DNA from: Timema cristinae
Taxonomy: Eukaryota; Arthropoda; Insecta; Phasmatodea; Timematidae
Direction of reading: 5' to 3'
DNA: 64,000 nt
Assembly (NCBI GenBank): GCA_039000515.1
Contig: JBCFYV010000001.1
Span: 31,325,061 to 31,389,060, forward strand
Positions 1-10,279 of this stretch are shown piece by piece (position 1 is the first letter of the stretch; every line of letters begins with the position of its first letter). Under the pieces are notes generated by a model. That model ran no database searches. It was not told the origin of the DNA and worked only from the letters and a program-made list of their open reading frames with translations. The position numbers were made by a program, and so were the translations under genes.

Positions 1-854
1 TGGAATTTCTGTTTATGTAAAGTACCCTTAAAGTTATTTACATGGTAAAATGAGAACTGTCATTTTGTTTGTAATGCCAAACAGTGCCTAAATAAAATTT
101 TAATCAAAATCGTTAAAGTGGACTACGATAAAAATAAAACAATTTTTCTCTCTTTTTGACCTTCAGTACACTCACTACCCTTATTTTTAGGATTTGATAA
201 TCTAGTTCCAAAAATACCTCTGAGGAACCTTATGCAAACCCTAGAAATCAAGTTTCATCCCGATCGGTAAAATGGTTTCGACTCTAGTCTGATACAGACA
301 GATGGTATCTAGAAAACAACATTTGCTGTTTTAGGGAGTTATGAAACGTCGGTACTAATCAAAATCTCGAAGTCGATTTTTCTTTCGATCACATTACTTT
401 TATCTTCAAAGGTTCGAGAGAAAGTAAAAGTGCGTGTTTGTATTTACTTCAAAAAAAAGTACTGGTTTCTTTACTATTATTAATTCATGTAGTTTAACGA
501 AATATAAAATGTTTCCCTAATAGCGTACAGATATTTTCTTCTCATTCATAATCGGTAATTAGTATAGGTAATGATTTTTCCATAAGTGCCACATCTTTGA
601 CTCACCATATACCACTTACCTCCACCTGCGTAGAAAGTAAATATTTAACCCTTCTTTCTTCCAATTAATATCAAGCCATTTTCTTACACCGACCAACATT
701 TTATGGTATTCTTATTCTATGAAATTTTTAATCGAGTGGCCATTATTAAACCATTCACCAAATCAACTAGTCTTTTAGGAAAACATTCATTAAATTATCG
801 AGCGGCACTTCACTCGAGGCACTTGTTTTCCGTGGCGTCTTAAAGTTATTAGTA
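1..854. other. AT-rich stretch, nothing recognised
   Basis: Single-copy-looking AT-rich sequence. I see no ORF of note, no tRNA-like box and no terminal repeat. No regulatory signal can be supported. Confidence 0.5.
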
Positions 855-1560
855 TTAGATAAGGTATCCAGGAGATGGGTGAAATGTCCGTGGGCGGGGG
901 GAAAGGGGTGGGTTAGAATCCTTCCTAAAAGGTCGAAGTGACCCCACTGGGAAATAAGCGCGCTTTCTGTGAAGTAATTTTGGGCGGAGGAATGAGTAGT
1001 AATCCTGATGTCTCGTGCTACTCCGCAAGACGTTTCTTCCGTTTTTCCCCGGTCTGTACCAAAACTGTCTGTTCTTGGAGTTCATCTGTTCCAAGCCGCG
1101 AAGAAGAAGAAGAATGGGAAGAAAGGAGAAGTGAACTAAACTTATTTCCGAGTCATCACTTTCCCTCCAATTAGGATACCTCCCCCGAGTTTCCGATATA
1201 TGTGACGTCGGCAATCCTTCCCCCACCCGCACCCTCACCGCAGCCTTTCACAATCTAGACGACGTCTTTGTGAGACATGGAGTATAGTTGTCAAGTAATG
1301 GTCGCGCCGCAAAACCTCACGTCGAGGACGTTTATTATTATTACTCTCTCCGGGCGCGAACTTTTGACTCTTGTTGGGGAGCTTACCGGTGATTTCCCGC
1401 CGCGTTGCTTGCTTCTTGACAAATATGTCGGTGTTAAGCGTAGCCTCTTCACCATTAATGAAGTTAAAACTTGCAACAAGTATAGTTCTGTCATGTACCG
1501 ACAAACCACAACACCCATGTACAGTCGCTGGCGTAAAAGATGGCATCAATAATTGGTACA
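855..1560. other. GC-richer patch with overlapping ORFs, unassigned
   Basis: Base composition rises to roughly half G+C, against about one third around it. ORFs of 60-127 codons open on both strands at once, which is typical of GC-rich sequence with few stop codons rather than of a gene. None of the translations resembles a family I know. It could be a promoter or a conserved exon, but no splice pair or core promoter stands out. Confidence 0.3.
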
Positions 1561-1579
1561 TTCAAAGCTTTAAAATATG

Positions 1580-1925
1580 ATCTCAATAATCTGTACATTT
1601 AAAAAGGGTATATTGGGCTAATCTGTACATTCGCAGATGTAAAATAAAAACAATATCTTTGAAGTTAATCTTACTAGTCTCAGATGTAAAAAATAGTAGC
1701 GTCTAGTTTTGTCTGTGCAGTTGCAAATGTAAAAATAGAAAGTAACTTTTGAGGTTGAGGTTTTTATCTGCAATTGCAGATTAACCTGACCACTTTTTTT
1801 TTCATCTGTAATTTCCTAGAAGTTACTTATTTTATTTATGTTGCATCTGTAGCTGCTTAGATTAACCTAGTGGACAATTTTTCTTACGTCTGCGACTGCA
1901 CAGAAAAGTTACTATATATATTAGT
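1580..1925. repeat. Foldback-like repeat of short inverted and direct units
   Basis: A motif close to TCTGCA(A/G)TTGCAGATGTAAAA recurs at least five times in both orientations, for example near 1620, 1710, 1770, 1845 and 1890. The stretch around 1710-1755 is inverted at about 1880-1920, so the region can fold on itself. This looks like a degenerate foldback or MITE remnant. No TSD could be defined. Confidence 0.4.
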
Positions 1926-1929
1926 TGTG

Positions 1930-3165
1930 TGAACTGTTGTTAATTTATAGTTCATACTAACCCAATTTATTGATTGAGTAGAGCAAGGTCTTGTTTTAAC
2001 TCGGCCGTTTGGCATTTCGTTTGTCTGCTTCTTACGTGATTACTGCAAAAATTCTTGGACCAATTCTAACTAAATATGGCAGGGACTTTCTTTGAACCTA
2101 GGCCAAACGATTTATATACATCGCGTAGTGAGCTAGTTATCCATTTCAAGATGATGGTTGCTCAAAACAGTTTCTTTTAAATAGCTTATCTCAAGTGATT
2201 TGAATTTAAATATTGAACGATCATTCGATCACTTAGGGCGTATTTTTATAAGATTTAGACTTACGTCTTAAACCACGTGAACAACGGTTATTATCTGTGA
2301 ATACATTGTACTATTAAATATAGTATTAATTAGTTGTCACTTAGTACCAAGGAAAAAGTGCAACTTCCAATTCAAGGGGTGATTGCAGTCGATATTTCAA
2401 CTTTAAATATAAAGATAAATCTTAAAGAGTGTAGTTACGATAGTAACATTAAAGGAGTTAGGTCCACTGTTAACAAAACTAGTGAAAAAAAAAATCAATG
2501 TGGAGTGTATTTAATTGTAATGTGAAAAGCGTAGATTTGAAACGAGAATCGTGTAGTCATCGTAGTGTTGGTTATACTTGAATAACACAAGTGCAATGTA
2601 AACAGCGAAAGTTGGTCGGTCAAACCGTGTACATTTCGTTCGCCATGTTTGTGAAGCTTGACTGTTTCATTATTGGTCCAAACCTACTCTCAAAACCGTA
2701 TTATTGGAGCGGCAGAGAGAGAGAATATCTGAGAGGTCATTTGCAGCTTAAATTCTCCAAACACTCCACACCGGTGGGTACACGGACAAAGGTGTCACTT
2801 TCGTCTGATCTTATTTGCCGGTAATGTTTATATCCCTGCCGGGATTACCAGGATTCTTTCCTTCTTGAAATTGCGGGTACATTTCCTCTTAACTCTGCAG
2901 TTATCATCCTTACTTCATCAGTGTATATATGCGGATAGACCGGATGGGTAGTAAGACTCGCAGCATTAACGAGAATCAACATTAGGCGCATCCATCTAAA
3001 TTCTAAGGAATGATAAATTAAGATTCTGATAAAGCTCTTTAAATGTTTGCATGAAGGTAGGGCAAAGAAGCTATGTTTACACGCACAAAAATAATTACTA
3101 ACACATTTATTGTGAAAGCAGAAGAAGAAGAAGGGTAAAGGAAAATTAAACATTGTATAAGTTAT
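1930..3165. other. Mostly unassigned; short SINE tail near 2921-2962
   Basis: AT-rich sequence without a supported gene. Around 2921-2962 a piece ending GGTAGTAAGACTCGCAGC matches the common tail of the SINE families found throughout the window. An ORF at 2591-2824 has no recognisable content. Confidence 0.4.
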
Positions 3166-3167
3166 TT

Positions 3168-3975
3168 GTTTTGGGGGTAAAAACTCATTATAGGTGTTTA
3201 CTTATGACTGATTTTTCGAAAACTTGGAAATATTTCACAAATAACTAACGATTGGTTTCAAATGGGTATCTCGGGAGTGTTTGACATGAAAAATAATACT
3301 GGTTTTTGGTTTCGGGTAAAAATTCATTAAAGGATCGTTTGCTAATGAGTGATTTTTGAAAATTCAAATTATTTTGAAAATTACTATAACGTTTTTGCTT
3401 AAGATATACACTAGGTAGTGTTTGACACGAACAAGACAAATAAGGCTATATACTTGATTTATTGGGGAAATGCGGTTGTTTTCTGCTGACTTTTTTTTAA
3501 AGTCTATTAAAAAAATGGCTTTAGCGATTTGGTTCAAAATTGGTATCGGGGACTATTTTATATTATCAATAATAATGTACTTTATTCATCCAAAATAAAT
3601 TAATTTAAGGTTAATTTAGCTAAGGCAACATATAGAAAATTTGATTTTTTCGGAAATTGGCCTTGAAAATTGAATTCATAATAAATTCATGATAAATAAG
3701 AATACGTTTTTATTTTTACAGCTAACACATTTTTGGGTAGTTTAACAAAAAAATTACTTTTGAAAATAAAATTTTTGTTTAATATATACGAACAATTTTT
3801 TTTAATTAATATATAAAAGAGTGGTTATTATGATTAATAATAAAATATGTTTGTTTTTATGAGGAAAATATACTTAAGGGTAGTTTACTCAAAACCTATT
3901 TTGTAAATTATTTTCGAAGCCATAAGACACAAATGAGAAAGTTTGTGCATGTGTGTCATTTTTTTTGGATCACAG
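3168..3975 (+). repeat. Repeat I, copy 1
   Basis: Built from internally related units of about 120-195 bp, each with the theme GGGTAAAAACTCATTA, then an ATGACTGATTTTT phrase, then GGGAGTGTTTGACATGAAAA. The same order recurs at 55300-56500. The last part (TTAAGGGTAGTTTACT, then GCCATAAGACACA and GAGAAAGTT) also matches the end of that copy. The class is unknown; no coding capacity is seen. Confidence 0.6.
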
Positions 3976-4073
3976 TACTTCTCTCTCTGAGGGATCGAGA
4001 GAAAGAAAATAACCTGTTGTTTCATGAGTGTTTTTATCTTTAACCGTTTTGGTGCTGGGTTTTACTTGTTCGT

Positions 4074-4146
4074 CCTCATATCCCTACCCCATTAGACCAA
4101 TTATATATGTCTATAACCTGAACAGGTAGTAAGACGCGGCGCTAAT
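4074..4146 (+). mobile_element. SINE B, 3' fragment
   Basis: Matches the 3' end of family B: CATATCCCTACCCCATTAGA, then TATAACCTGAACAGGTAGTA and AGACGCGGCGCTAATAAT. The tRNA-like head is missing. Confidence 0.6.
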
Positions 4147-4601
4147 AATATATAAACACAATTTGTTTAGTAAAATAGTTTGCTCTGCCACACAATACAT
4201 TCAACAGAGTTTATATTTGTGCTCCTATACTGCCTCACGTAAAGAGGAAAACATATTTGTGTTGATTTCTAAAAGTTAAAAGTTAGTATAAATAAATATC
4301 TAAAATAATGAATTGTTTCTAAAGCCTAATATTAATATCTTATAATTACTATTTTGTGGTATGGTAGTTATTTCCCCAGGCTTTTTATTGACTGAGTGCA
4401 GAGAGGATTTTGTTTTAACCTAGCATTTTGAATTTCGTCTGCCATTCTGTCTGTCTGGATCTTTGCTACGTGATAAAAGAGGTGAGTGTTTTTAGCTACC
4501 GTGCTACTAGTTTCATGATATTATATTCCATTTGGGGTTTCTACATGAGTGGCCCTGTAGTGAGCTTAAGTTTATAAATGTTTTGCTACACCATCTCTGT
4601 T

Positions 4602-4618
4602 CCCCCCCCCCCCCCCCC
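4602..4618. repeat. Poly(C) run of 17
   Basis: Uninterrupted homopolymer of 17 C. No mobile-element ends are recognised next to it. Confidence 0.9.
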
Positions 4619-4934
4619 ATTATTCCGCAAACCAAGTTGGTTTAGTGACCACCGCTTCTACGCTTACCTCGTTATCTCTTGGGCCAAAAGCGACAAAAAG
4701 GAGATGAAAGTTACAGGCGACCAAGTGTCATTTTGGGCGACATGGCCCAACCCACGGCAACATTTCCCGGAGGATGTAACATGTCGTGGAGAATATACAC
4801 TACGTGAACAAATTTCCTCCTCCCCCAAAACAAGTAGAATTATTTAATTACTTTAACCGAGTAAACCACAATCTGGTCACGTGTTACACCACATTTGCAA
4901 ATAAAAGTCTAGTCTTGAAAGTCCGAGGTTCCGT

Positions 4935-5106
4935 GTAGTTTGAGGTGGAAGGTTGAATTTATATTAAATGTACCCAATTTGCTTGGAGGGAGAGTGGAAA
5001 ATCATTTAGAAAAATACTCTCATTAAACCCAACTGGAATTTGAACCCCGATCTCCCTACCTAGTCTATTGCGAGAGTGACTCCTTGGACCATACAGCCAC
5101 CGAGGA
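4935..5106 (-). mobile_element. SINE B, minus strand
   Basis: Read on the minus strand it carries the tRNA-like head and B-box region (complement of TGGAATTTGAACCCCGATCT) followed by the CCACTCTCCCTCC body motif. The 3' tail is missing or too diverged to see. Confidence 0.65.
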
Positions 5107-5114
5107 AAGTTAAC

Positions 5115-5115
<1 letters not shown>

Positions 5116-5159
<44 letters not shown>

Positions 5160-5166
5160 TTATTAT
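5116..5166. repeat. (TTA)n microsatellite
   Basis: About 50 bp of TTA units with one interruption, directly next to the head of the SINE B at 4935-5106. Confidence 0.9.
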
Positions 5167-5325
5167 AGTCAAGGATTTCTCGTAATCATTATTGGACTCC
5201 AGCTATGTATCCTAATGATGATGAAATATTAAAAATGGGCTCCACATTCGAATACATGTATTTCCACATTATTAACCCTGTGGATCCGTTCAGATCAGAT
5301 CCGGGCACGTATTAATATTCCCTAA

Positions 5326-5989
5326 GGCCTATTCTACACTAGCGGTTAAAATGCTAGCAACCGCGCCTTTGAATGAAACCCTTGTCATCAAGTCAGAAAA
5401 TAAGTTTTCGTCTGGACCAGCGTTTCAACCGCTACCTTTGGAGGTGTTGAAACCACCTAGCGGTAGAAACGCGAATCAAACTACACCTGGTGTTAACGGG
5501 AAGTTGTGCCTTAATGTCACAAAATGTCTTTCAGTGGGAATAATAAATACTCTTCCTCAAGATGGTATCACGTTTTGCAATATTTTCATTCACATTCATC
5601 AAATGTACAGACATACTTTAGTACAAAAAAAAACTTCTCAGGGCACATTCTGTGATTCATAAACATAATATGAAACTGTCCTGTTGAGAGACCGTTCGAT
5701 AATGTGGGGTGAGTCCACCAACGTCTCTTTTGACGAGTTTTTTTTTGTTTTTTGCGAGTGTTCTCCAACCAAATAAGTCCTGCATTACAGACGGCCTGTA
5801 CAATGTCCATTTTTAAACCATTCTGCACAAGTGTAAGCAACAACCGTGGTATTTAAACGGCTGGTGTAGAATCAGTAGCGTTATGTTAGCTGTTTAACAG
5901 TTGCGTTTTGACAGGTGTAGATTCAAGAGTTTGGGGGCGAAAGCTAGTGGCAAAACCGCCGCGTTTTAACCGCAAGTGTAGAATCGGCC
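5326..5989 (-). mobile_element. PIF/Harbinger-like element with TIRs and TAA target duplication
   Basis: The left end GGCCTATTCTACACTAGCGG and the inverted right end GGCCGATTCTACACTTGCGG match at 18 of 20 positions, and similarity continues into GTTAAAA. TAA flanks both sides (5323-5325 and 5990-5992), the 3-bp target preference of PIF/Harbinger transposons. At 664 bp it is far too short to be autonomous. It keeps a transposase N-terminal fragment on the minus strand (separate entry), so it is an internal-deletion derivative rather than an anonymous MITE. GCGGT-type motifs recur inside both ends. Confidence 0.75.
5586..5843 (-). pseudogene. Harbinger transposase N-terminal fragment
   Basis: An 85-codon minus-strand ORF. 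Its second half holds KRRWWTHP, then FHIMF, then CPEKFFFVLKYV and FDE. This order is the start of HARBI1/PIF nucleases: a basic run, WW-HP, a short helix, then (P)-FF-Y-R-(F)DE-L. The catalytic DDE domain is absent because the element ends soon after. The first ~30 residues show no family match, and the upstream M is only the first in the open frame. It lies inside a TIR/TAA-bounded element, which supports the call. It is a non-functional fragment. Confidence 0.6.
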
Positions 5990-6061
5990 TAACCTAGTAC
6001 AGAGCACCACGCATTTAGAGTGATATGATTGGCCCTAGGTCACAGACAAATAATATACCCA

Positions 6062-6236
6062 CACACTCAGCCTCCAGGTTAAAATGGTTGCGCTCCTTTT
6101 GGTAGCTTGAGTTCTTCACCACTAGGATCGCTGCGGTTAGTCCTATCACCACCTAGTACTTACACTAGCGAGGCCCAGTGTTGAAGGTCTCAAGCTAGCA
6201 AAAGGAGCGCAGCGAAACTCCCGTAAGGTTGAGAGT
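6062..6236. mobile_element. Foldback (snap-back) element
   Basis: The left arm TGCGCTCCTTTTGGTAGCTT (about 6089-6125) is repeated inverted as AAGCTAGCAAAAGGAGCGCA (about 6172-6215), with further pairing of TTCTTCACCACT against AGTGTTGAAGG. A spacer of about 50 bp separates the arms. Weaker complementarity continues outward (CACTCAGCCTCC against GGTTGAGAGT). No TSD is clear. Confidence 0.6.
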
Positions 6237-6784
6237 CTGTTTTTTACTTGTCTGTGCCCTATGTTTTTGAGCGGCCTTCAAACAGCGGTCGCTTGCCAAG
6301 CGCAACAAAGGCATACATGTTGCGGCACATATACTAACTCAGAGTTAGCCCGAGGCTTCGCTTGCATTGAAGTTAGGTAAATTACTTTTTTTTTCCAGCC
6401 AAACATCTTTGCTAGAAAATACTCAATTTTATACACGTACTATATGAGGCGACGATTTCTATACATTAAAAGGTGCGATGAAAGATAGAAATAATATAAA
6501 ATACATCTATGATCACTCTGAGTATTTTATTATTAAGATGATAACTATTATTAATAAGATGATGTACCATGATTTTACTATATTAATAATAATAAAACAT
6601 TCAAATACACTTTAATAAATAGGTACAAAATAACTAAAAAAACCCATTTAAATACACTTTAAGGTAAGTTTCAACCATTATAAGTAGTCATACAAATTAT
6701 TTAGAATACATTCATTACATCCCAAGAGTTCCAATAATTAATTCTGAAGTTATATATTAAGACAATATTAGAACACAGGCTGTA

Positions 6785-7017
6785 CGGTATAACGTGCTAG
6801 TCTCGTGTTAAACAAGACTGCCGAAGACAGAGAGATCGGGATTAAATCCCGGTAGGGTGCACTGATAGGGTTTTTCCATAAATTGTTCCTCCCGCTCTCC
6901 CCACGTAAATTTGCGTGCACTTCTTCTAAATTATACCTACATCATCCCTAAACCATCACCGTAATTAGTGCATAGGCGTATAAACCGAAGGGGTAGTAAG
7001 ACGTGGTGCTATAAAGG
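6785..7017 (+). mobile_element. SINE B
   Basis: The order is a diverged head, AAGACTGCCGAAGACAGAGA, a B-box area (TAAATCCCGGTAGGGTGCAC), the body with CTCTCCCCACGTAAAT, and the tail GGGGTAGTAAGACGTGGTGC. Confidence 0.75.
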
Positions 7018-7162
7018 AGATATGTTACTGTGAATGTGCTGAATTCATTATTTTGTAAATTAACCAGTGAATATATAGATTCACCAAAAGCAATGGTTTA
7101 TTTAACAAATAATAGGATTTATCTAAATTTACCAATGATATTTTTTGTAAATATCTTGTATA

Positions 7163-8117
7163 CAGGGCCGTAGTCAGCCAAAAATTTCAGGGAGGGGGGG
7201 GGGGGGGAGGGAGTTTGGTGGGCCCATCCCCCAATTGCCGAAGGATAGCATTTTTTTTAATGATAAAACAGTTTTAGAAGCTATCTTTAGTGTTTTTTTT
7301 ATGGCAACATAGCCCACTAACTGCCGAAGGCTAAGACTAAACAGCTCTAGAAGCCCTCTCAAGTGTTTTTATAGTAATATAACCCCCTAACTGCTGAAGG
7401 CAAGGAAAAATTAAAACACACCTAGATGCTATCTGAAGTGTTTTTTTTATTGCAACATAGCCCCCAAACTGCCGAAGGCTAAGACTAAACAGCTCTAGAA
7501 GCCCTCTCAAGTGTTTTTATAGTAATATAACCCCCTAACTGCTGAAGGCAAGGAAAAATTAAACACACCTAGATGCTATCTGAAGTGTTTTTTTTATTGC
7601 AACATAGCCCCCAAACTGCCGAAGGCTAGGACTAAACAGCTCTAGAAGCCCTCTCAAGGGTTTTTATAGTAATATAACCCCCTAACTGCTGAAGGCAAGG
7701 AAATATTAAACACACCTAGATGCTATCTGAAGTGTTTTTTTTTATGGCAACATAGCCCCCAAACTGCCGAAGACTAGGACTAAACAGCTCTAGAAGCCCT
7801 CTCAAGTGTTTTTATAGTAATATAACCCCTAACTGCTGAAGGCAAGGAACAATTAAACACACCTAGATGCTATCTGAAATGTTTTTTTTTATGGCAACAT
7901 AGCCCCCAAACTGCAGAAGGCTAGGAAAAATTATTAATATTAGACACCTCTAGAAGCTATCTGAAGTGCTTTTTATGGTAACACAGCCCCATGATCTGTA
8001 CTTGTACCTTAATTTTGGTATTATTTGAACCATAAATAAAGCCATATATATTTTGTTCATAAAATTTCGGGAAGGGGGGGGGGGGAGTTTAACCCCCAAC
8101 CCCGTCCTATGGCCTTG
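7163..8117. mobile_element. hAT-like non-autonomous element with internal tandem array
   Basis: The left terminus is CAGGGCCGTAG and the inverted right terminus CAAGGCCATAG. Both are followed inward by a G-run and a CCCCCAA-type segment, a pattern seen in many invertebrate hAT elements. The flanks are CTTGTATA (7155-7162) and CTTGTTTA (8118-8125), an 8-bp duplication with one mismatch, the hAT target length. The inside is almost wholly a tandem array (next entry). It has no transposase, so it would need one in trans. Confidence 0.7.
7216..7980. repeat. Tandem array, 147-148 bp dimeric unit
   Basis: The anchor CTGC(C/A)GAAGG starts at 7321, 7469, 7616, 7764 and 7911, giving periods of 148, 147, 148 and 147 bp. 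Each period has two related halves of about 70 and 78 bp: one with CTCTAGAAGCCCTCTCAAG, the other with CCTAGATGCTATCTGAAGTG. Each half ends in TTTTTAT-GCAACATA/GTAATATA and CCCCC(T/A)AA. Diverged partial units lie on both sides. The array sits inside the hAT-like element. Confidence 0.85.
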
Positions 8118-8519
8118 CTTGTTTAGGCCTATCTGGATACAAAAAAAATAGAACATAGATCCAAACTAACCTAGTCTAACCTAATATAAGCTAAAATAAA
8201 CTAGTATAAGCTTGTCTAAACTAACCTAACCAAAACGTTCGGCAAGTAAGCCTATGTGAGATAGAAGATACATTTTTACATTCCCCAAGTGAACCAGTGG
8301 CTTTGTAGAATCACTGGGGACTTGACAATCTCAACACATTCACATAGCATATGTATTAGAGCACAGAACGTAAACATTATTAATGAGTTTTTATATATAT
8401 TACACATTTTGACGAACACTGATACACAGAGATCGCTATATGCAATACATATTAAAGGTTTATATAATATGTTACTATAGTATTTGCATTAAAGATGTAA
8501 ATACATAACATTTAGGATA

Positions 8520-8752
<233 letters not shown>

Positions 8753-9257
8753 TACTGGGTTAGGAAATGTTAATACATGATCCGGGCATATTATCCATTT
8801 TGTCCGCCTTTATCTCTTATTAAATAATATGTATTTAGTTCGCTTGTGTGAGAAAAGACCGTTCTGTCGTTTTGTTAACGATATACATCAAATCCTTTAC
8901 TAATTGTCATTCACTGTAATTTCGTTGAGTGGATTTGCGAGTCGTTGTCGCCATCATCGTCATGCGCTCGCTCCACGTGTTGGTTTGGTTTACGGCAACT
9001 TCTACCACTCTTGGAACGGATGTCGTTTCTGTTAAGCTTCGAGGATTTTTTTTTCTAATTGAGGGATTGGAAAAGGAGGGGGTGGGCTTTTTAATGAAAC
9101 CGATTGTTGTTGAGTGGAAACAAGCCTTTTAAAAATACGATTGCTCCTTTGTGCTGTAAAGGTATTCATTGGAGTGTGTATAATTTTCAAATGAATTTAC
9201 CCAAAGAATTTGAACAAGATGGGTTTTTAAAATTAAATGTTTTATTTTTTACTATAC

Positions 9258-9291
9258 AATAATAAATAATAATAATAATAATAATAATATA
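9258..9291. repeat. (AAT)n microsatellite
   Basis: About 34 bp of AAT units, 70 bp before the 3' end of a minus-strand SINE B. Confidence 0.8.
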
Positions 9292-9357
9292 TCCATAATT
9301 TTCTTCAAGAGGCCAATCTATTAATTAAATACGTCTAAATACAAGTTTTTTTTTGTC

Positions 9358-9578
9358 AACGCGTCTTACCACGCGTATATATTAATTACACTTATGTTTT
9401 AGGAATGAGGAATGTTGAACTTAGAAGAAGTGTATCCACATTTGCGTGGAGGGAAAGTATAAAGCCATTTGGGAAATAAGCTCAGTACACCCGACTGGAA
9501 TTCGAACCTAGATCACCTTGTCATTGACAGTTCTTTCTATTACGTGACACCTTAGACCATCCAACCATCGAATCGGGT
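9358..9578 (-). mobile_element. SINE B, minus strand
   Basis: Complement of the common tail (CAACGCGTCTTACCACGCGT), body with TTTGCGTGGAGGG, B-box complement GGAATTCGAACCTAGATCAC, and head GACACCTTAGACCATCCAAC. Nearly full length. Confidence 0.8.
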
Positions 9579-9650
9579 ATCAAGGTTATTAACTACCTAA
9601 TCAAAGGAATAGCTAGTGTTACTTGGGAGTTCAAGAATTGTGGTCCCTCG

Positions 9651-9800
9651 TTGCGTTCTACACCGAACTTCTATGAGCAAGAGCGAAAGAGCCTACCAAT
9701 TTTACCGGCAAAGGTATTTCCACATACCGTCCAGAGTTCTTTTACATGCCAAAATCGACGACTTTACTTTCCTTCCGAAGAAAATTATGCTACGGATTTT
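9651..9800 (+). pseudogene. DUF4817-like helix-turn-helix remnant, copy 1 (repeat L)
   Basis: In one frame this reads SKSERAYQFYRQRYFHIPSR and continues VLLHAKI. A sequence on the minus strand at 21615-21757 reads SESKIVYQFCRNRYCDILSR and continues VILHDTI. The shared pattern is YQFxRxRYxxIxSRVxLH. The A--(F/L)Y--R(Y/F)---(P)S pattern recalls the DUF4817 helix-turn-helix domain found with arthropod transposases. The DNA match (about 70% over 70 bp) is changed in the way diverged coding copies are. Only this small piece is left. The family name is an inference; the two-copy relation is seen directly. Confidence 0.4.
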
Positions 9801-10193
9801 TATCGCTGGAAGAAAAATCCGTTGACCTCGGCTGGGTGTAAACCCAAGAACATCGGGTATAGAGGTGAGCACTTTACCCCAAGACCATTTAAGGATAAAA
9901 AAAAGTTGAGATTTTAATAAATGCACCAAGATTCTTCACCTAGTCTGAGATAAAGCCCATTGTGGAGTAATACGTCGGAATTTGACTAATTCCCCGACCT
10001 TTCACTGTTGTGTGTTCATCCCATAAACCTTTTATGACTAACATTTTATTTTTTTCTTCATTGTGCTAGAATTTATTTTGATGCTTTGCAAGAATTGTTC
10101 CTTTAAAAATATTTTGTTTTGATAGCTTTATAAAAATCTTTTGTTGACTTCTAAAAAGTTTGTAGCACATCTCTTTCACTCCTTTTATTTCAG

Positions 10194-10273
10194 GTGATTT
10201 GACTACGACCGGCATTTCCCGCTCACAGTCTTGCAGCCTTGTTCAGAAAGGGAACGGTCCATATTCTTTGACC
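10194..10273 (+). other. Candidate 80-bp internal exon
   Basis: A pyrimidine-rich acceptor (TCACTCCTTTTATTTCAG) precedes the segment and the strong donor GTGAGT follows it. One frame is open throughout (starting at 10196: DLTTTGISRSQSCSLVQKGN and six more residues), and the segment is richer in GC than its surroundings. No protein family is recognised and no partner exon was found, so this may be chance. Confidence 0.25.
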
Positions 10274-10279
10274 GTGAGT

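Noticed and set aside
855..1561. Overlapping ORFs of 75-127 codons as genes
   Set aside because: They are open on both strands at once in a GC-rich patch, lack known domains, and show no splice or promoter support.
7216..7980. CRISPR-like array (regular repeats)
   Set aside because: The repeats are adjacent tandem units of 148 bp without unique spacers, inside a eukaryotic transposon.
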